Shown here piece after piece: positions 24,783 to 34,759 of a stretch of 41,460 nt of DNA. The notes beneath the pieces were generated by a model that did not search any database, had not been told where the DNA came from, and saw only the letters and a list, made by a program, of their open reading frames with translations. The position numbers were made by a program, and so were the translations under genes. Origin of the DNA: Desulfobacca sp. (GTDB lineage: Bacteria > Desulfobacterota > Desulfobaccia > Desulfobaccales > Desulfobaccaceae); assembly GCA_020725545.1 (NCBI GenBank), contig DYEV01000006.1, positions 1 to 41,460 on the forward strand, written 5' to 3'. The first letter of the stretch is position 1, and every line of letters begins with the position of its first letter.

Positions 24783-25910
24783 ATGGGTAAGCACCTGGTA
24801 TTAGTAGGCGGGGGCCATGCGCACCTGACCTGCTTGAAAAAGTTGAAGGATTTTGTCGAGCGCGGGCATACGGTGACCGTCATTGGACCGGCGCCGCATC
24901 ATTATTATTCGGGGATGGGGCCGGGGATGCTGGCGGGCACCTATCGTCCCCAGGAGATCCGCTTTAATATCCAGAAAATGGCCGAGGCTGGCGGGGCGCG
25001 TTTTCTGCAAGGCGTGGTGGTCAGGATCGAGGCGGCAGCGAAGCGCCTGGTCTTGGCCACAGGTGAGCAGGTGAGCTATGATGTGGTCTCTTTTAACACG
25101 GGCAGCGGCATTCCGCTGCAGAGCCTGCGGATTGCGCCGGAAGCCAAGGTGTTCACGGTTAAACCCATCGAGCAGTTGTTGACGGCCCAGGCGTTGATCA
25201 AAGAGCGTCTGAAGAAGCAGGAGCTGCATATGGTGGTGGCCGGAGGTGGTCCGGCCGGTTTGGAAATAACGGCCAATCTTTGGCGGTTGGTGGTCCGGTT
25301 GGGGGGTGAGGCCAACCTGACTCTGGTGGCGGGCCGGCGCCTGATGGGGGATTTTCCTGAGAGAGTCAGATCATTGGCTCAGGCCTCTTTGACGGCGCGG
25401 GGGGTGGAAATTGTGGAGGGGGCCCATCTGCAGGAGGTGCAGACCAATCTGGTGGTCCTGCGAGATGGCCGCATGCTGCCCTTTAATCTGCTCTTCTTGG
25501 CCTTGGGGGTGCGGCCGTCGCCGTTGTTTCAGGATTCGGGGCTACCCACGGGACCGGATGGCGGATTGTTGGTAAATGACCATTTGCAATCGGTGCGCTA
25601 TCCTGAGATGTTCGGCGGTGGCGATTGCATTTATCTGCAATCCCGGCCTTTGGACAAAGTGGGGGTTTATGCCGTGCGGGAGAATCCCATTTTATACCAT
25701 AATCTGCTGGCAGCCCTGGAGAATAAGATGTTGCGGCGTTTTCAGCCCGGAGGCGCCTATCTGTTGATCTTCAATATGGGCAATGATCGGGCCATTTTTT
25801 GGAAGAAGCAGTTCGTTTTTGAGGGCAAGCTGGCTTTTTGGCTAAAAGACTATATTGACCGGCGTTTCATGCGGAAATTCCAGGTATCCGGAGAGCTGAC
25901 CGAGGCCTGA
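24783..25910 (+). CDS. FAD-dependent pyridine nucleotide-disulfide oxidoreductase (TIGR03169-like)
   Basis: 375 residues. The FAD dinucleotide fold is at the extreme N-terminus (LVLVGGGHAHLTCLKKL), a second GxGxxG lies at HMVVAGGGPAGLE, and the FAD-closing motif is MFGGGDCIYL. The GGGHAHL start resembles the oxidoreductase domain often fused or adjacent to selenophosphate synthetase (TIGR03169), and NDH-2/sulfide:quinone reductase relatives. The cysteine set needed by sulfide:quinone reductase is not present, and no selD is in the window. The substrate is unknown. It is followed after 16 bases by the rhodanese-ferritin fusion, and the two likely form an operon. Confidence 0.82.
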   Translation: MGKHLVLVGGGHAHLTCLKKLKDFVERGHTVTVIGPAPHHYYSGMGPGMLAGTYRPQEIRFNIQKMAEAGGARFLQGVVVRIEAAAKRLVLATGEQVSYDVVSFNTGSGIPLQSLRIAPEAKVFTVKPIEQLLTAQALIKERLKKQELHMVVAGGGPAGLEITANLWRLVVRLGGEANLTLVAGRRLMGDFPERVRSLAQASLTARGVEIVEGAHLQEVQTNLVVLRDGRMLPFNLLFLALGVRPSPLFQDSGLPTGPDGGLLVNDHLQSVRYPEMFGGGDCIYLQSRPLDKVGVYAVRENPILYHNLLAALENKMLRRFQPGGAYLLIFNMGNDRAIFWKKQFVFEGKLAFWLKDYIDRRFMRKFQVSGELTEA

Positions 25911-25926
25911 GCAAGGGGAGGGAAGT

Positions 25927-26778
25927 ATGGTGCAGTTGCGCAAGATGTTTAGTCTGGCCGAGAATCTGGATGTGGAGCAGGCCAGGAAATTCATGGCCGC
26001 GCATCCCGAAGGAAGCTACACTCTTTTGGACGTACGGCAGCCCTCGGAATACGAAGAGGAACACTTGCCCGGCGCCAAACTGATGCCGTTGGGCCAGTTG
26101 GGGGACGCAGTGGCGGCTCTGGACAAGCATAAACCAGTCATCACCTATTGTGCCATCGGCGGCCGTAGCCGGGTGGCGGCCCAGCTGCTGCAGGGTTATG
26201 GGTTCCAGGAAGTCTATAACCTGAAGGGTGGCATCAAGGCCTGGCAGGGGTATAAGGCCAGCGGGCCGGTGGGGCTAAATCTGGACCTGGTGCGAGGGGA
26301 TGAGACGCCGGTGGAGATTGCCGCGCTGGCCATCGGCATGGAAGAGAGCCTGAAGCAGTTTTACCAGACCCTCTTGGCCACGGCGACGGATGCGGAGGTC
26401 AAGGCCCTGTTCAGCAAAATGGTGGAGGTCTCTGACCTGCACAAACAGAAATTTCTTGAATTTTATCGGCAGCTGGAGCCTGGCAAGGATGTGGCCGCCC
26501 TGGAGGCGAGGGTACAGACCGATGTTATGGAAGGCGGTTATCACATGCCGGAGTTTTTAGAGAAAAACAAGGCACATATGCAAACCCTTATGGGTGCCCT
26601 GGACATCGCCATGATGTTGGAGACCCAGGCCCTGGATCTCTATCGGCGGTTTGGGGACAAGGCGGCAGTACCCGCCACCAAGGACTTTTTGCTGCAGGTG
26701 GCCCAGGAAGAAAAAGTCCACCTGAATATGTTGGGGGATCTCCTGGAAGAAAAGGTGAAGGCCGGGGCGGTGGGATAG
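25927..26778 (+). CDS. rhodanese domain fused to ferritin-like (rubrerythrin-type) domain
   Basis: 283 residues. Residues about 10-110 form a single rhodanese domain with catalytic C75 in YCAIGGRSR and LLDVRQPSEYEEEHLPGA, which would carry a persulfide. Residues about 125-275 form a four-helix ferritin-like domain with E139/E140, H172, E232 and the E262-xx-H265 pair. The first metal motif reads EVSDLH rather than ExxH, so one iron site may be altered. Such fusions are reported in anaerobic Deltaproteobacteria. A role in persulfide or peroxide handling is inferred. It ends at a strong terminator. Confidence 0.88.
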   Translation: MVQLRKMFSLAENLDVEQARKFMAAHPEGSYTLLDVRQPSEYEEEHLPGAKLMPLGQLGDAVAALDKHKPVITYCAIGGRSRVAAQLLQGYGFQEVYNLKGGIKAWQGYKASGPVGLNLDLVRGDETPVEIAALAIGMEESLKQFYQTLLATATDAEVKALFSKMVEVSDLHKQKFLEFYRQLEPGKDVAALEARVQTDVMEGGYHMPEFLEKNKAHMQTLMGALDIAMMLETQALDLYRRFGDKAAVPATKDFLLQVAQEEKVHLNMLGDLLEEKVKAGAVG

Positions 26779-26868
26779 GGAAAAGGGAAGAGAAAAAGGG
26801 AAAAGACATCATAATATTACTGGTATAAGGCTGGAAAGTCGGGGAGGATGGCTGGACTTCAGGATTTA

Positions 26869-26898
26869 CGGCGGGGTGGCGAGCCCCGCCGTTTTTTT
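26869..26898 (+). terminator. rho-independent terminator after the redox operon
   Basis: Perfect 8-bp arms CGGCGGGG (26869-26876) and CCCCGCCG (26884-26891), 7-base loop, then seven T. It separates the plus-strand redox genes from the convergent cdaR. Confidence 0.9.
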
Positions 26899-26908
26899 AT
26901 GGCCAAGG

Positions 26909-27826
26909 TTAGCGTAGGATTTTGACTTTGATTTTCTCTGGGGTGACGGCGACGACTTCCAGGCCGGCGGGCACTTCGACGGCGATCTTGGCTTCATAAC
27001 TGCCGGGTTTCAGGTTTTTCAGGTTGATGCGGGGGGTAATCTCTTCGGGGCGGAGCAGTTCCAGATTGGTGGCCGGACCCCGAACGGTGACCGCGACTTT
27101 GGCTGGCTCGAGCTGGAGGGGGTTGCTGGCTCCATAAGGAACCACCACGATATTGGTAAACACTTTAGTCTGCAGTTTGGGACGGATAGTGATTTTGGCG
27201 ACGATGGGTTGGCTGTCCAACGAGGTCAGGGGCAGGTTCTGAAAATCCAGTTCCACCTCCCGGGTGACGGAGGAGCTGAGTTTGCTGATATCGATGGGGA
27301 TAGTGTTGATTTGCTTAAGTTGCTGAACGGCGTTTTGGGGGCCGCGCACCAGTGTTTCTTTGGGGGTGAGGGTAATGTCGCCGACCTCGAAGCCGGGGGC
27401 GGGAGAGCCTTTGATAACGGGCAGGACTTCCAGGCGGCGGGTAACGGCCTGATCCAATTCGATGGACAGGGCATTGGGGCGGATGCGGCTGATGACGACG
27501 CCGCGGGGAAAATTGAGGGCGCTGGGGGTGATCAATTCGTTGCGGGTGCCAGGTTTGCTGCCGGCCAGATCAATACGCAGCTGACGTTTGTCATCGGCGA
27601 GTTCGCGGATGACGCTGCGGGGGCCCTGGACGCGCACCTCGATCTGGGAGGGAATTTCGTTGGTAACCATGAGCTGCTTGGGGATATTGGTGAGCTCCAA
27701 GGCCATCTGCAGGGTGGTTTCGGTGCGTTCCTCGGAGCCGACCGCGAACCAGGCGGCCAGGGCTAAAATAAAGGCGAAGAGTTTAAGGCCCTTATTTTTT
27801 TTCAAAGAGGCGATATAATTTTTCAA
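26909..27826 (-). CDS. cdaR: YbbR-domain protein, CdaA regulator
   Basis: 305 residues. An N-terminal membrane anchor (LKLFAFILALAAWFAVG) is followed by repeated YbbR domains, with TNIPKQLMV-like strands near residue 45 and repeating near 130, 200 and 270. YbbR proteins sit outside the membrane and modulate the diadenylate cyclase CdaA. The start is TTG at 27826, with GGAGG 5 bases ahead. It overlaps cdaA by 35 bases, so the two are tightly coupled. In many bacteria glmM follows; here the gene is followed by a convergent terminator instead. Confidence 0.87.
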   Translation of the reverse strand: MKNYIASLKKNKGLKLFAFILALAAWFAVGSEERTETTLQMALELTNIPKQLMVTNEIPSQIEVRVQGPRSVIRELADDKRQLRIDLAGSKPGTRNELITPSALNFPRGVVISRIRPNALSIELDQAVTRRLEVLPVIKGSPAPGFEVGDITLTPKETLVRGPQNAVQQLKQINTIPIDISKLSSSVTREVELDFQNLPLTSLDSQPIVAKITIRPKLQTKVFTNIVVVPYGASNPLQLEPAKVAVTVRGPATNLELLRPEEITPRINLKNLKPGSYEAKIAVEVPAGLEVVAVTPEKIKVKILR

Positions 27827-28595
27827 GCCAGCCTCCGGTGGCGTTGCCTGTGTCGGTGAAAATTTCGTTCAGGGCATGCAGGAGTTGGGTGCGGCTCAGG
27901 TCAGTGGTCAACTTGCCTTCGCGGGCCAGCGAGATCCGGCCTTTTTCTTCGGAGATGATGATAGCCACGGCGTCGGAGTGTTCGGTGACGCCGATACCAG
28001 CCCGGTGCCGGGTGCCCAGGGATTTATCCAAGCCGGCTTGTTGGGTGAGGGGCAGGACGCAGCCGGCGGCCACGATCTGATCTCCGGAAATGATGACGGC
28101 GCCGTCATGAGTTGGGCTTTTGGGCCAGAAGAGTGTGACCAAGAGTTCTCGGGTGACCGAGGCGGCCAGGGGGATGCCGCTTTCCAGGTAATCCCGCAAT
28201 TTGCCGTGGCGACGCAAAACGAATAAGGCGCCGATTTTTTGGCTGGCCAAGGAATCGGCGGCCGCAGCGATTTCTTCCAATACTTGCGGTTCGCTGTAGC
28301 CATAACGGAAGACGGCCTGCCGGCCGACCCGACTGAGCATGCGGCGGATATCGGCCTGGAAGAGGATGATAATGATAAGCACCAGGCTTTTCACAAAACT
28401 TTCCAGGAACCATTCCAGGGTAAAGAGGTCCAGGCGCCGGGCACCCCAATAGGCCAGGAGTAGGATGAGGATGCCGGCTAATATCTGAATGCCTTGAGAG
28501 CCCCGCAATAGGAGCAGGAGCTGATAGATCAGGACGGCGGTCAGGAGAATATCAAGGGCATCCTGCCAGCGCAGGGGAAAAAATTCCATCACCAT
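27792..28595 (-). CDS. cdaA: diadenylate cyclase CdaA
   Basis: 267 residues, makes c-di-AMP from two ATP. Three N-terminal membrane helices (about residues 12-80) precede a DAC domain with the catalytic DGA motif at 164-166 (THDGAVII) and RHR at 196-198 (GTRHRAGIG). Length matches the CdaA class (about 270). c-di-AMP controls potassium and osmotic balance and cell-wall synthesis. It lies 30 bases after folP and overlaps cdaR. Confidence 0.95.
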   Translation of the reverse strand: MVMEFFPLRWQDALDILLTAVLIYQLLLLLRGSQGIQILAGILILLLAYWGARRLDLFTLEWFLESFVKSLVLIIIILFQADIRRMLSRVGRQAVFRYGYSEPQVLEEIAAAADSLASQKIGALFVLRRHGKLRDYLESGIPLAASVTRELLVTLFWPKSPTHDGAVIISGDQIVAAGCVLPLTQQAGLDKSLGTRHRAGIGVTEHSDAVAIIISEEKGRISLAREGKLTTDLSRTQLLHALNEIFTDTGNATGGWLEKLYRLFEKK

Positions 28596-28625
28596 GGGAA
28601 GTTGAGGACCGGCCGGGGTTGGGGT

Positions 28626-29519
28626 TTAGGTTGCCGCGCCGTGGAGCACGGCGGCCATGACCGCGGTCAGTTGTTTAGCCAAACCGATGTTATGGGTCCG
28701 GATAATTTGGGCCCCGTGGACGAGGCCGACGGCGATGGCGCCCAAGGTACCGATGTCGCGTTCGGTAACGGGGGCGTTCAGGAGATTGCCGATAAAGGCC
28801 TTGCGGGAGACCCCCAGCAAAAGAGGGCAACCCAGGTCGTGAAATTCGTTTAGGCGCCGGAGGAGTTCCAGATTGTGGGCCAGGTTTTTGCCGAAGCCGA
28901 TGCCCACGTCTAGGATAATATTCGTGGGAGAGATGCCCTGAGCCAGGGCAAAGTCACGGCGTTCGGTCAGGAAGGCCTTGACCTCGGCCACAACGTTGTC
29001 ATAATGCGGCGCCAGCTGCATGGTGCGGGGTTGACCTTGCATGTGCATGAGGACGACGGGGACGCCGGCGCTGGCGGCCACGTGGACCATCTGTGAGTCA
29101 AAACGCAAGGCACTGATATCATTGATGAGGTTCGCCCCGGCGTCGAGGGCGGCCTGGGCCACGGCGGCTTTGTAGGTATCGATGGAGATGGGAATATCGC
29201 TGTGCCGACGGATGGCCTGAATGAGGGGGATGACCCGCTGCAATTCTTCCTGGACGGAAACAGGATCGGCAAACGGGCGGGTAGATTCGCCGCCGATATC
29301 GAGGATATCAGCGCCGGCGGCGGCCAGTTGCAGGGCCTGGTCCAGGGCGGCTTGAGGCTCGAAAAAGAGGCCGCCGTCCGAAAAGGAATCGGGGGTGACA
29401 TTGACAATGCCCATGAGGATGGGGCTGCGGGTCAGCTCAAAGGTCCGGGGGCCAACAACCAGCGGTGCCAATGGAGGGGATGGGGTCATGAGGTTTCTGG
29501 TGTTCTTGGCGGTCGGCAT
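28626..29519 (-). CDS. folP: dihydropteroate synthase
   Basis: 297 residues; condenses p-aminobenzoate with hydroxymethyl-dihydropterin diphosphate in folate synthesis. Motifs are GIVNVTPDSFSDGG (diphosphate loop), DIGGESTRP, SIDTYKAAVA, LINDISAL and DVGIGFGK (pterin pocket). ATG 29519 follows the ftsH stop by 13 bases. The alternative ATG at 29489 would give 287 residues; neither has a clear ribosome site, which suggests translational coupling to ftsH. Confidence 0.95.
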   Translation of the reverse strand: MPTAKNTRNLMTPSPPLAPLVVGPRTFELTRSPILMGIVNVTPDSFSDGGLFFEPQAALDQALQLAAAGADILDIGGESTRPFADPVSVQEELQRVIPLIQAIRRHSDIPISIDTYKAAVAQAALDAGANLINDISALRFDSQMVHVAASAGVPVVLMHMQGQPRTMQLAPHYDNVVAEVKAFLTERRDFALAQGISPTNIILDVGIGFGKNLAHNLELLRRLNEFHDLGCPLLLGVSRKAFIGNLLNAPVTERDIGTLGAIAVGLVHGAQIIRTHNIGLAKQLTAVMAAVLHGAAT

Positions 29520-29532
29520 ACGGTACAGTGGC

Positions 29533-31407
<1,875 letters not shown>

Positions 31408-31438
31408 TGGTGCCTTATAGAGATAGGTCTAGTGAATG

Positions 31439-31444
31439 ATTATA
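31439..31444 (-). promoter_or_regulatory. possible -10 box upstream of ftsH
   Basis: Perfect TATAAT on the minus strand, 32 bases ahead of the ftsH ATG, in an AT-rich stretch. The -35 match is poor, so the assignment is tentative. Confidence 0.35.
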
Positions 31445-31616
31445 CTTTTATCATATTGTAAGACAGTTTGCAATAAAAGCAAGATTGGGGCAGAAAAACC
31501 AGGAATCTTGATAGTGATATCGTCTGGGGAGGGGAAAAACATGAGCCGGGAGCATTGGTTAACAGAGGTCAGAGGTGAGTGCTGATGGGTGCGTGGGGGG
31601 GCGGCAAAGGGCGGTC

Positions 31617-32534
31617 ATGAGCGGCGAACGGGAGAGGAAGATTTCCCGGGTGGTGATTTCCACGGCTTTGGGGTCGGGGGGGAAGGGGATTTTTCCGTAT
31701 ACTTTGCTGCCGTCGTACCATAGCCTGTTGAGAGTGGTGCGGGAAACTGGGACGACGGTATTGACCAAGTCGGCCACCCGTTGGCCGCGGCGGGGTAATT
31801 TTGTAGCTCACAATCCTTTGACGTGGCGATACATCCGGCGGCTGTCGGGGCAGGGCATGCTCAATGCCTATGGGTTAACCAATGCCGGAGTGGCCGCGTG
31901 TGCGAGGGAGATCAAGGAGAGCCTGGGGTTAGGCTTGCAGGTGATTCCCAATTTTTACCCGGAATTTGCCAAGGGGACGGAGGTGGCGATCCGGGAGACG
32001 CTGGAAAGTCTGAAAATTTATCAACAGACGCTGGGGGAGGATTTTTGGGCCGTGGAACTGAATTTTTCCTGTCCCAACTCCCGGGAGGCTATAGACCAAA
32101 ACGTGGCCCAGGGGATTGCCTGTGTGCGGCGGCTGCGCCGGGAGTTCCCGGGACTTTGGCTGATCGCCAAGCTCAGTTTAGTCCACCCCTATGAATTTGC
32201 CCAGGAGCTGGAGCAGTTGGGCATACAGGCGATTCATGGCGTAAACACCATTCCCTATGGGCTGGTGTTTCCTCCGGAGCGGTTTCCGCCGTCACCGTTG
32301 GTGGATGTGGGGGGAGGTGGGGTGTCAGGAGGTCCGGCCTGGCAAGCGGCCAGGAACTATAATGCCGGATTGCGGCAGGCAGTGCGGGTTTTTTTGATCA
32401 TGGGCTGCGGCATCAGCAGCGCCACAGATGTGCAGCACTATCTGGATTTGGGTGCAGATGCCGTCAGTGTGTGTACCATGGTCCTGCGGCAGCCGCGGGT
32501 GGCGGCCCAGGTGCTGGCTGCTCACAACCGGTGA
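31617..32534 (+). CDS. dihydroorotate dehydrogenase-like flavoprotein
   Basis: 305 residues, TIM-barrel FMN enzyme of the PyrD family. It has LTKSATRWPRRGNF (FMN-phosphate side Lys, as in KT-T-PR-GN), NAYGLTNAG and NFSCPNS (orotate-binding Asn; Cys in the base position as in class 1 enzymes), GVNTIPYG and the C-terminal FMN phosphate loop MGCGISSATD. These support oxidation of dihydroorotate in pyrimidine synthesis, but divergence from standard PyrD leaves another substrate possible. ATG 31617 has AAGGGCGG just ahead; a GTG at 31575 would add 14 residues of poor quality. It diverges from ftsH and ends at a strong terminator. Confidence 0.78.
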   Translation: MSGERERKISRVVISTALGSGGKGIFPYTLLPSYHSLLRVVRETGTTVLTKSATRWPRRGNFVAHNPLTWRYIRRLSGQGMLNAYGLTNAGVAACAREIKESLGLGLQVIPNFYPEFAKGTEVAIRETLESLKIYQQTLGEDFWAVELNFSCPNSREAIDQNVAQGIACVRRLRREFPGLWLIAKLSLVHPYEFAQELEQLGIQAIHGVNTIPYGLVFPPERFPPSPLVDVGGGGVSGGPAWQAARNYNAGLRQAVRVFLIMGCGISSATDVQHYLDLGADAVSVCTMVLRQPRVAAQVLAAHNR

Positions 32535-32559
32535 GGAAAAAGACGAGTGGCGTAGAGCG

Positions 32560-32590
32560 GCGGGCAGCGCCAAGGCTGCCCGCTTTTTTT
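32560..32590 (+). terminator. rho-independent terminator after the PyrD-like gene
   Basis: Perfect 9-bp arms GCGGGCAGC (32560-32568) and GCTGCCCGC (32575-32583), 6-base loop, then seven T. It reaches the last codons of the convergent small HTH gene. Confidence 0.92.
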
Positions 32591-32798
32591 AGGAGTCGTA
32601 ATCGCTTGGTAAATCAGCAAGTTGGAAAAGATTGACGATTGCTTCCCGGGGAACGCGCCAAGGTCTTTGGGCGAGGTCAACGCCGTCCAAACGGCCGTCT
32701 CGGATCATGCGGTAGACGGTGCGTTTGGTGATGAGCAAGAAGTCGGCCACCTCGTCGGGGCGGAAGAAGCGCTTATTGGGGAGGAATTCTATTGGCAT
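32589..32798 (-). CDS. small helix-turn-helix (excisionase/AlpA-type) DNA-binding protein
   Basis: 69 residues. The pattern RFFRPDEVADFLLITKRTVY followed by RMIRDGRLDGVDL is the HTH_17/excisionase fold: helix-turn-helix then a short beta wing. The ATG at 32798 is chosen because GGAGG lies 8 bases upstream and the protein then begins directly before the HTH. It is homologous to the two small HTH genes at 33374 and 33711 on the other strand. It may act as a regulator or directionality factor of the adjoining element, but the target is unknown. Confidence 0.72.
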   Translation of the reverse strand: MPIEFLPNKRFFRPDEVADFLLITKRTVYRMIRDGRLDGVDLAQRPWRVPREAIVNLFQLADLPSDYDS

Positions 32799-33136
32799 GA
32801 GCTTGCCCTCCTGATCTGCTTGGTTGTTTGCCAAGTGTTTAAAGCAAAAAGGGGACCAGCTGGCGCAGAGACGCCATGATAAGGGCGAGGTTTCTTCTGG
32901 GGATGCCTGGGAAGAGGTCCGAGAAGTACATATCATATAGAAATAAATCATCAATTAACTGAAGAAAGCGAAGCCAGGGGGGCGGGCGAAGCAGCTTGGC
33001 CCTTTTTTTTTGTGGGGGAGCGTGGGGTGGTTGGACTGCCGCGGCGGCGCCACGGGAAATCTTTCTAGAGATATTTAGGGGCCAGACGAAAAAAAATCTA
33101 GGGGAGAAGAAAAACTCTAGAACCGTTTATTTTGAG

Positions 33137-33170
33137 AAAGCCACGGAGCGAGACGTGGCTTTTGTTTTTT
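33137..33170 (+). terminator. hairpin terminator ahead of the phage module
   Basis: Arms AAAGCCACG (33137-33145) and CGTGGCTTT (33154-33162), perfect over 9 bp, 8-base loop, followed by TTGTTTTTT-like sequence. What transcript it ends is not clear, since no plus-strand gene lies just before it. Confidence 0.7.
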
Positions 33171-33223
33171 GGGGGACGGGGCCTAGCTTGGACCCCGCCG
33201 CCCCTCAGATTACCAAACAATAT

Positions 33224-33253
33224 AACATATTGATATTTCTATATTAATATGTT
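33224..33253. promoter_or_regulatory. AT-rich inverted repeat, operator- or att-like
   Basis: Arms AACATATTGATAT (33224-33236) and ATATTAATATGTT (33241-33253) are inverted copies with one mismatch around a 4-base centre. It lies 120 bases ahead of the first plus-strand HTH gene. It could bind one of the three small HTH proteins. Confidence 0.5.
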
Positions 33254-33373
33254 GAGCGCCCAGCGCCGGCCTTTGATTTGCCAATGTTTATGAGGCATCA
33301 GGGGGAGTTCAAAGGGGTTTTGGAACGGGATTTGAAATGGCCAAGGGGCAAAAGGTTCAAGGAGGACAAGATC

Positions 33374-33547
33374 ATGTTGGCAGAAAAATTGGTACGGCCT
33401 CGAGAAGTAGCCCGGCAGTTGGCGGTGTCCCGCTCCACCATTTACCGCTGGTTTTGGGAAGGGAAGCTGCGGGGGGTGAGGTTGAAGACCGGCAGTCTCA
33501 GGATTTTGGCCAGTTCGGTGGAGGAGATGGTGGGCGAGGTTTGGTAG
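33374..33547 (+). CDS. small helix-turn-helix protein, paralog 1
   Basis: 57 residues. LVRPREVARQLAVSRSTIYR, then WFWEGKLRGVRL, is an excisionase/HTH_17 domain occupying nearly the whole protein. ATG 33374 follows GGAGG by 8 bases; longer starts add an unlikely basic extension. It shares the rare phrase STxYRWFWEGKLxG with the gene at 33711, so the pair arose by duplication. The role is likely regulatory. Confidence 0.75.
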   Translation: MLAEKLVRPREVARQLAVSRSTIYRWFWEGKLRGVRLKTGSLRILASSVEEMVGEVW

Positions 33548-33710
33548 CCAGGTCGGAGAAGAGAGCTGCCTCCGAGGAAGAGGTAATGCCTGACCTAAAC
33601 AACTGGTTTGGCGTCAGTGGGGTTTGCAAGTGACAGATGGTGCAGGTGTTCTGGGAAAAAAGGGCCGGAAAAACTATATGAAAACAGCAAGAAGGGGAGG
33701 ATGGCATGGA

Positions 33711-33935
33711 ATGTCAAGCGGTAATGATGGAATGGCAGAGAGTGAAAGGGGGCAGGAGGCCATGCTGCAGAGAAGATTTGTGCGGCCCAGTGAAGTGGCG
33801 CAACTTTTGGGAGTATCCCGCTCAACGGTCTATCGGTGGTTCTGGGAGGGTAAACTCAAAGGGATCAAGTTTGGGGAAAAAAATATTAGAATTGCTGTAG
33901 ATTCGCTAGAAAAAATCATCTCGGAGTGCTGGTAA
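33711..33935 (+). CDS. small helix-turn-helix protein, paralog 2
   Basis: 74 residues from ATG 33711 (GGGGAGG 10 bases ahead), or 57 from ATG 33762. FVRPSEVAQLLGVSRSTVYR, then WFWEGKLKGIKF, is the same HTH fold as the preceding gene, with about half the residues identical by eye over the domain. From 33762 it would be the same length as paralog 1, which favours that start, although its Shine-Dalgarno is too close. Confidence 0.72.
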   Translation: MSSGNDGMAESERGQEAMLQRRFVRPSEVAQLLGVSRSTVYRWFWEGKLKGIKFGEKNIRIAVDSLEKIISECW

Positions 33936-33970
33936 TGCGATGGCTATTGTGACAATTGTAGCATGTGTGT

Positions 33971-33999
33971 TTGTAAAAAAAAAGCCATTAATATATGAA
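33971..33999 (+). promoter_or_regulatory. possible promoter ahead of the small terminase gene
   Basis: TTGTAA then 17 bases then TATGAA (four of six matches to each consensus), in the 137-base AT-rich gap before the gene at 34073. The gap itself holds no other gene. Confidence 0.35.
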
Positions 34000-34072
34000 T
34001 TATTAAAAATAAGAAAGTAAATCAATCGGATATTTCAAGGGAGAAACATTCAACTTATGCGAGCTCATTTAC

Positions 34073-34543
34073 ATGGACAAGGAAATTAGCAATAAGAAAA
34101 AGAGCAAGCGAGATTTATACTACGAAGAGGCGCAATCACTTTATGTCACAGGCATGAACTTATCGCAAATAGTCAAGATTCTGCCCGTAACGCGTCAGAC
34201 TCTGAGTAGTTGGAAGAGGCTTGGTCATTGGCAGAGGAAAAGGGAGCTGGTTACAGAGCACCCCCGGTTGATGAGTGAAGCATTGCGAGGGCTGGTGAAG
34301 CAGAAAGTGAAGGTCCTGTTGGACAACCAGGAGGACATAAGCCTCAGCACGGTGGATGAGCTCAATAAAATTATCAGTTTGATTGATCGATTGCAGGAAC
34401 AGTGCTGGGATGAGCGGGCAGCCATTGTCGAAGTGATGAGCCGGTTCGGCGATTTTGCCCGAAGGCAGGTGGGGGAAAAGAAGGAGCTGCAGTTATTGGC
34501 CCGATTGATGGAGAAGTTTTTTGAAGAAATGGAGGAGCCATAA
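34073..34543 (+). CDS. phage terminase small subunit-like protein (DUF1804/gp27-like)
   Basis: 156 residues. An N-terminal helix-turn-helix (EAQSLYVTGMNLSQIVKILP then VTRQTLSSWKRLGHWQRKR) resembles small terminase and DUF1804 proteins that recognise packaging sites. The rest is helical, with a charged C-terminus. The position directly before the large terminase supports the call. No clear ribosome site is present; GAG about 10 bases upstream is weak. Confidence 0.6.
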   Translation: MDKEISNKKKSKRDLYYEEAQSLYVTGMNLSQIVKILPVTRQTLSSWKRLGHWQRKRELVTEHPRLMSEALRGLVKQKVKVLLDNQEDISLSTVDELNKIISLIDRLQEQCWDERAAIVEVMSRFGDFARRQVGEKKELQLLARLMEKFFEEMEEP

Positions 34544-34759
34544 GGGCTGGTGGTCGTGCATCTTAAATTGGCCACGATGGTGCGAGAGGGTGGGATTGGC
34601 TGAGGCGGCTCATGTTGCCAGGCAAACCTGAGGGCACATGTTGTGAAGTTGGTATGTCACCTTCATTCTCTTGTCCTTGGAGCATTTTGGTAAAGCTTGG
34701 GACGGGAGCTCATGGCGGCAGAAGGTCAGAAAGTCGTGGGGAGCCGAGGGGGCTTGGTG
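34544..34759. other. 216-base spacer before the large terminase gene
   Basis: No gene or strong structure seen. In-frame starts for the terminase at 34697 (TTG) exist but lack a good ribosome site. Confidence 0.35.

Larger units (their letters stand above)
32799..33373. other. 575-base non-coding boundary region between HTH genes
   Basis: No credible gene. It contains a hairpin terminator (33137-33170), an A-rich tract with several TCTAG words (33064-33120) and an AT-rich near-palindrome (33224-33253). Base composition changes sharply within it, and the prophage module starts on its right. Confidence 0.5.

Noticed and set aside
32983-33010. GC-rich stretch followed by a run of T as a terminator
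   Set aside because: Only four clean pairs (GGGC/GCCC) can form, and no plus-strand gene ends just before it.
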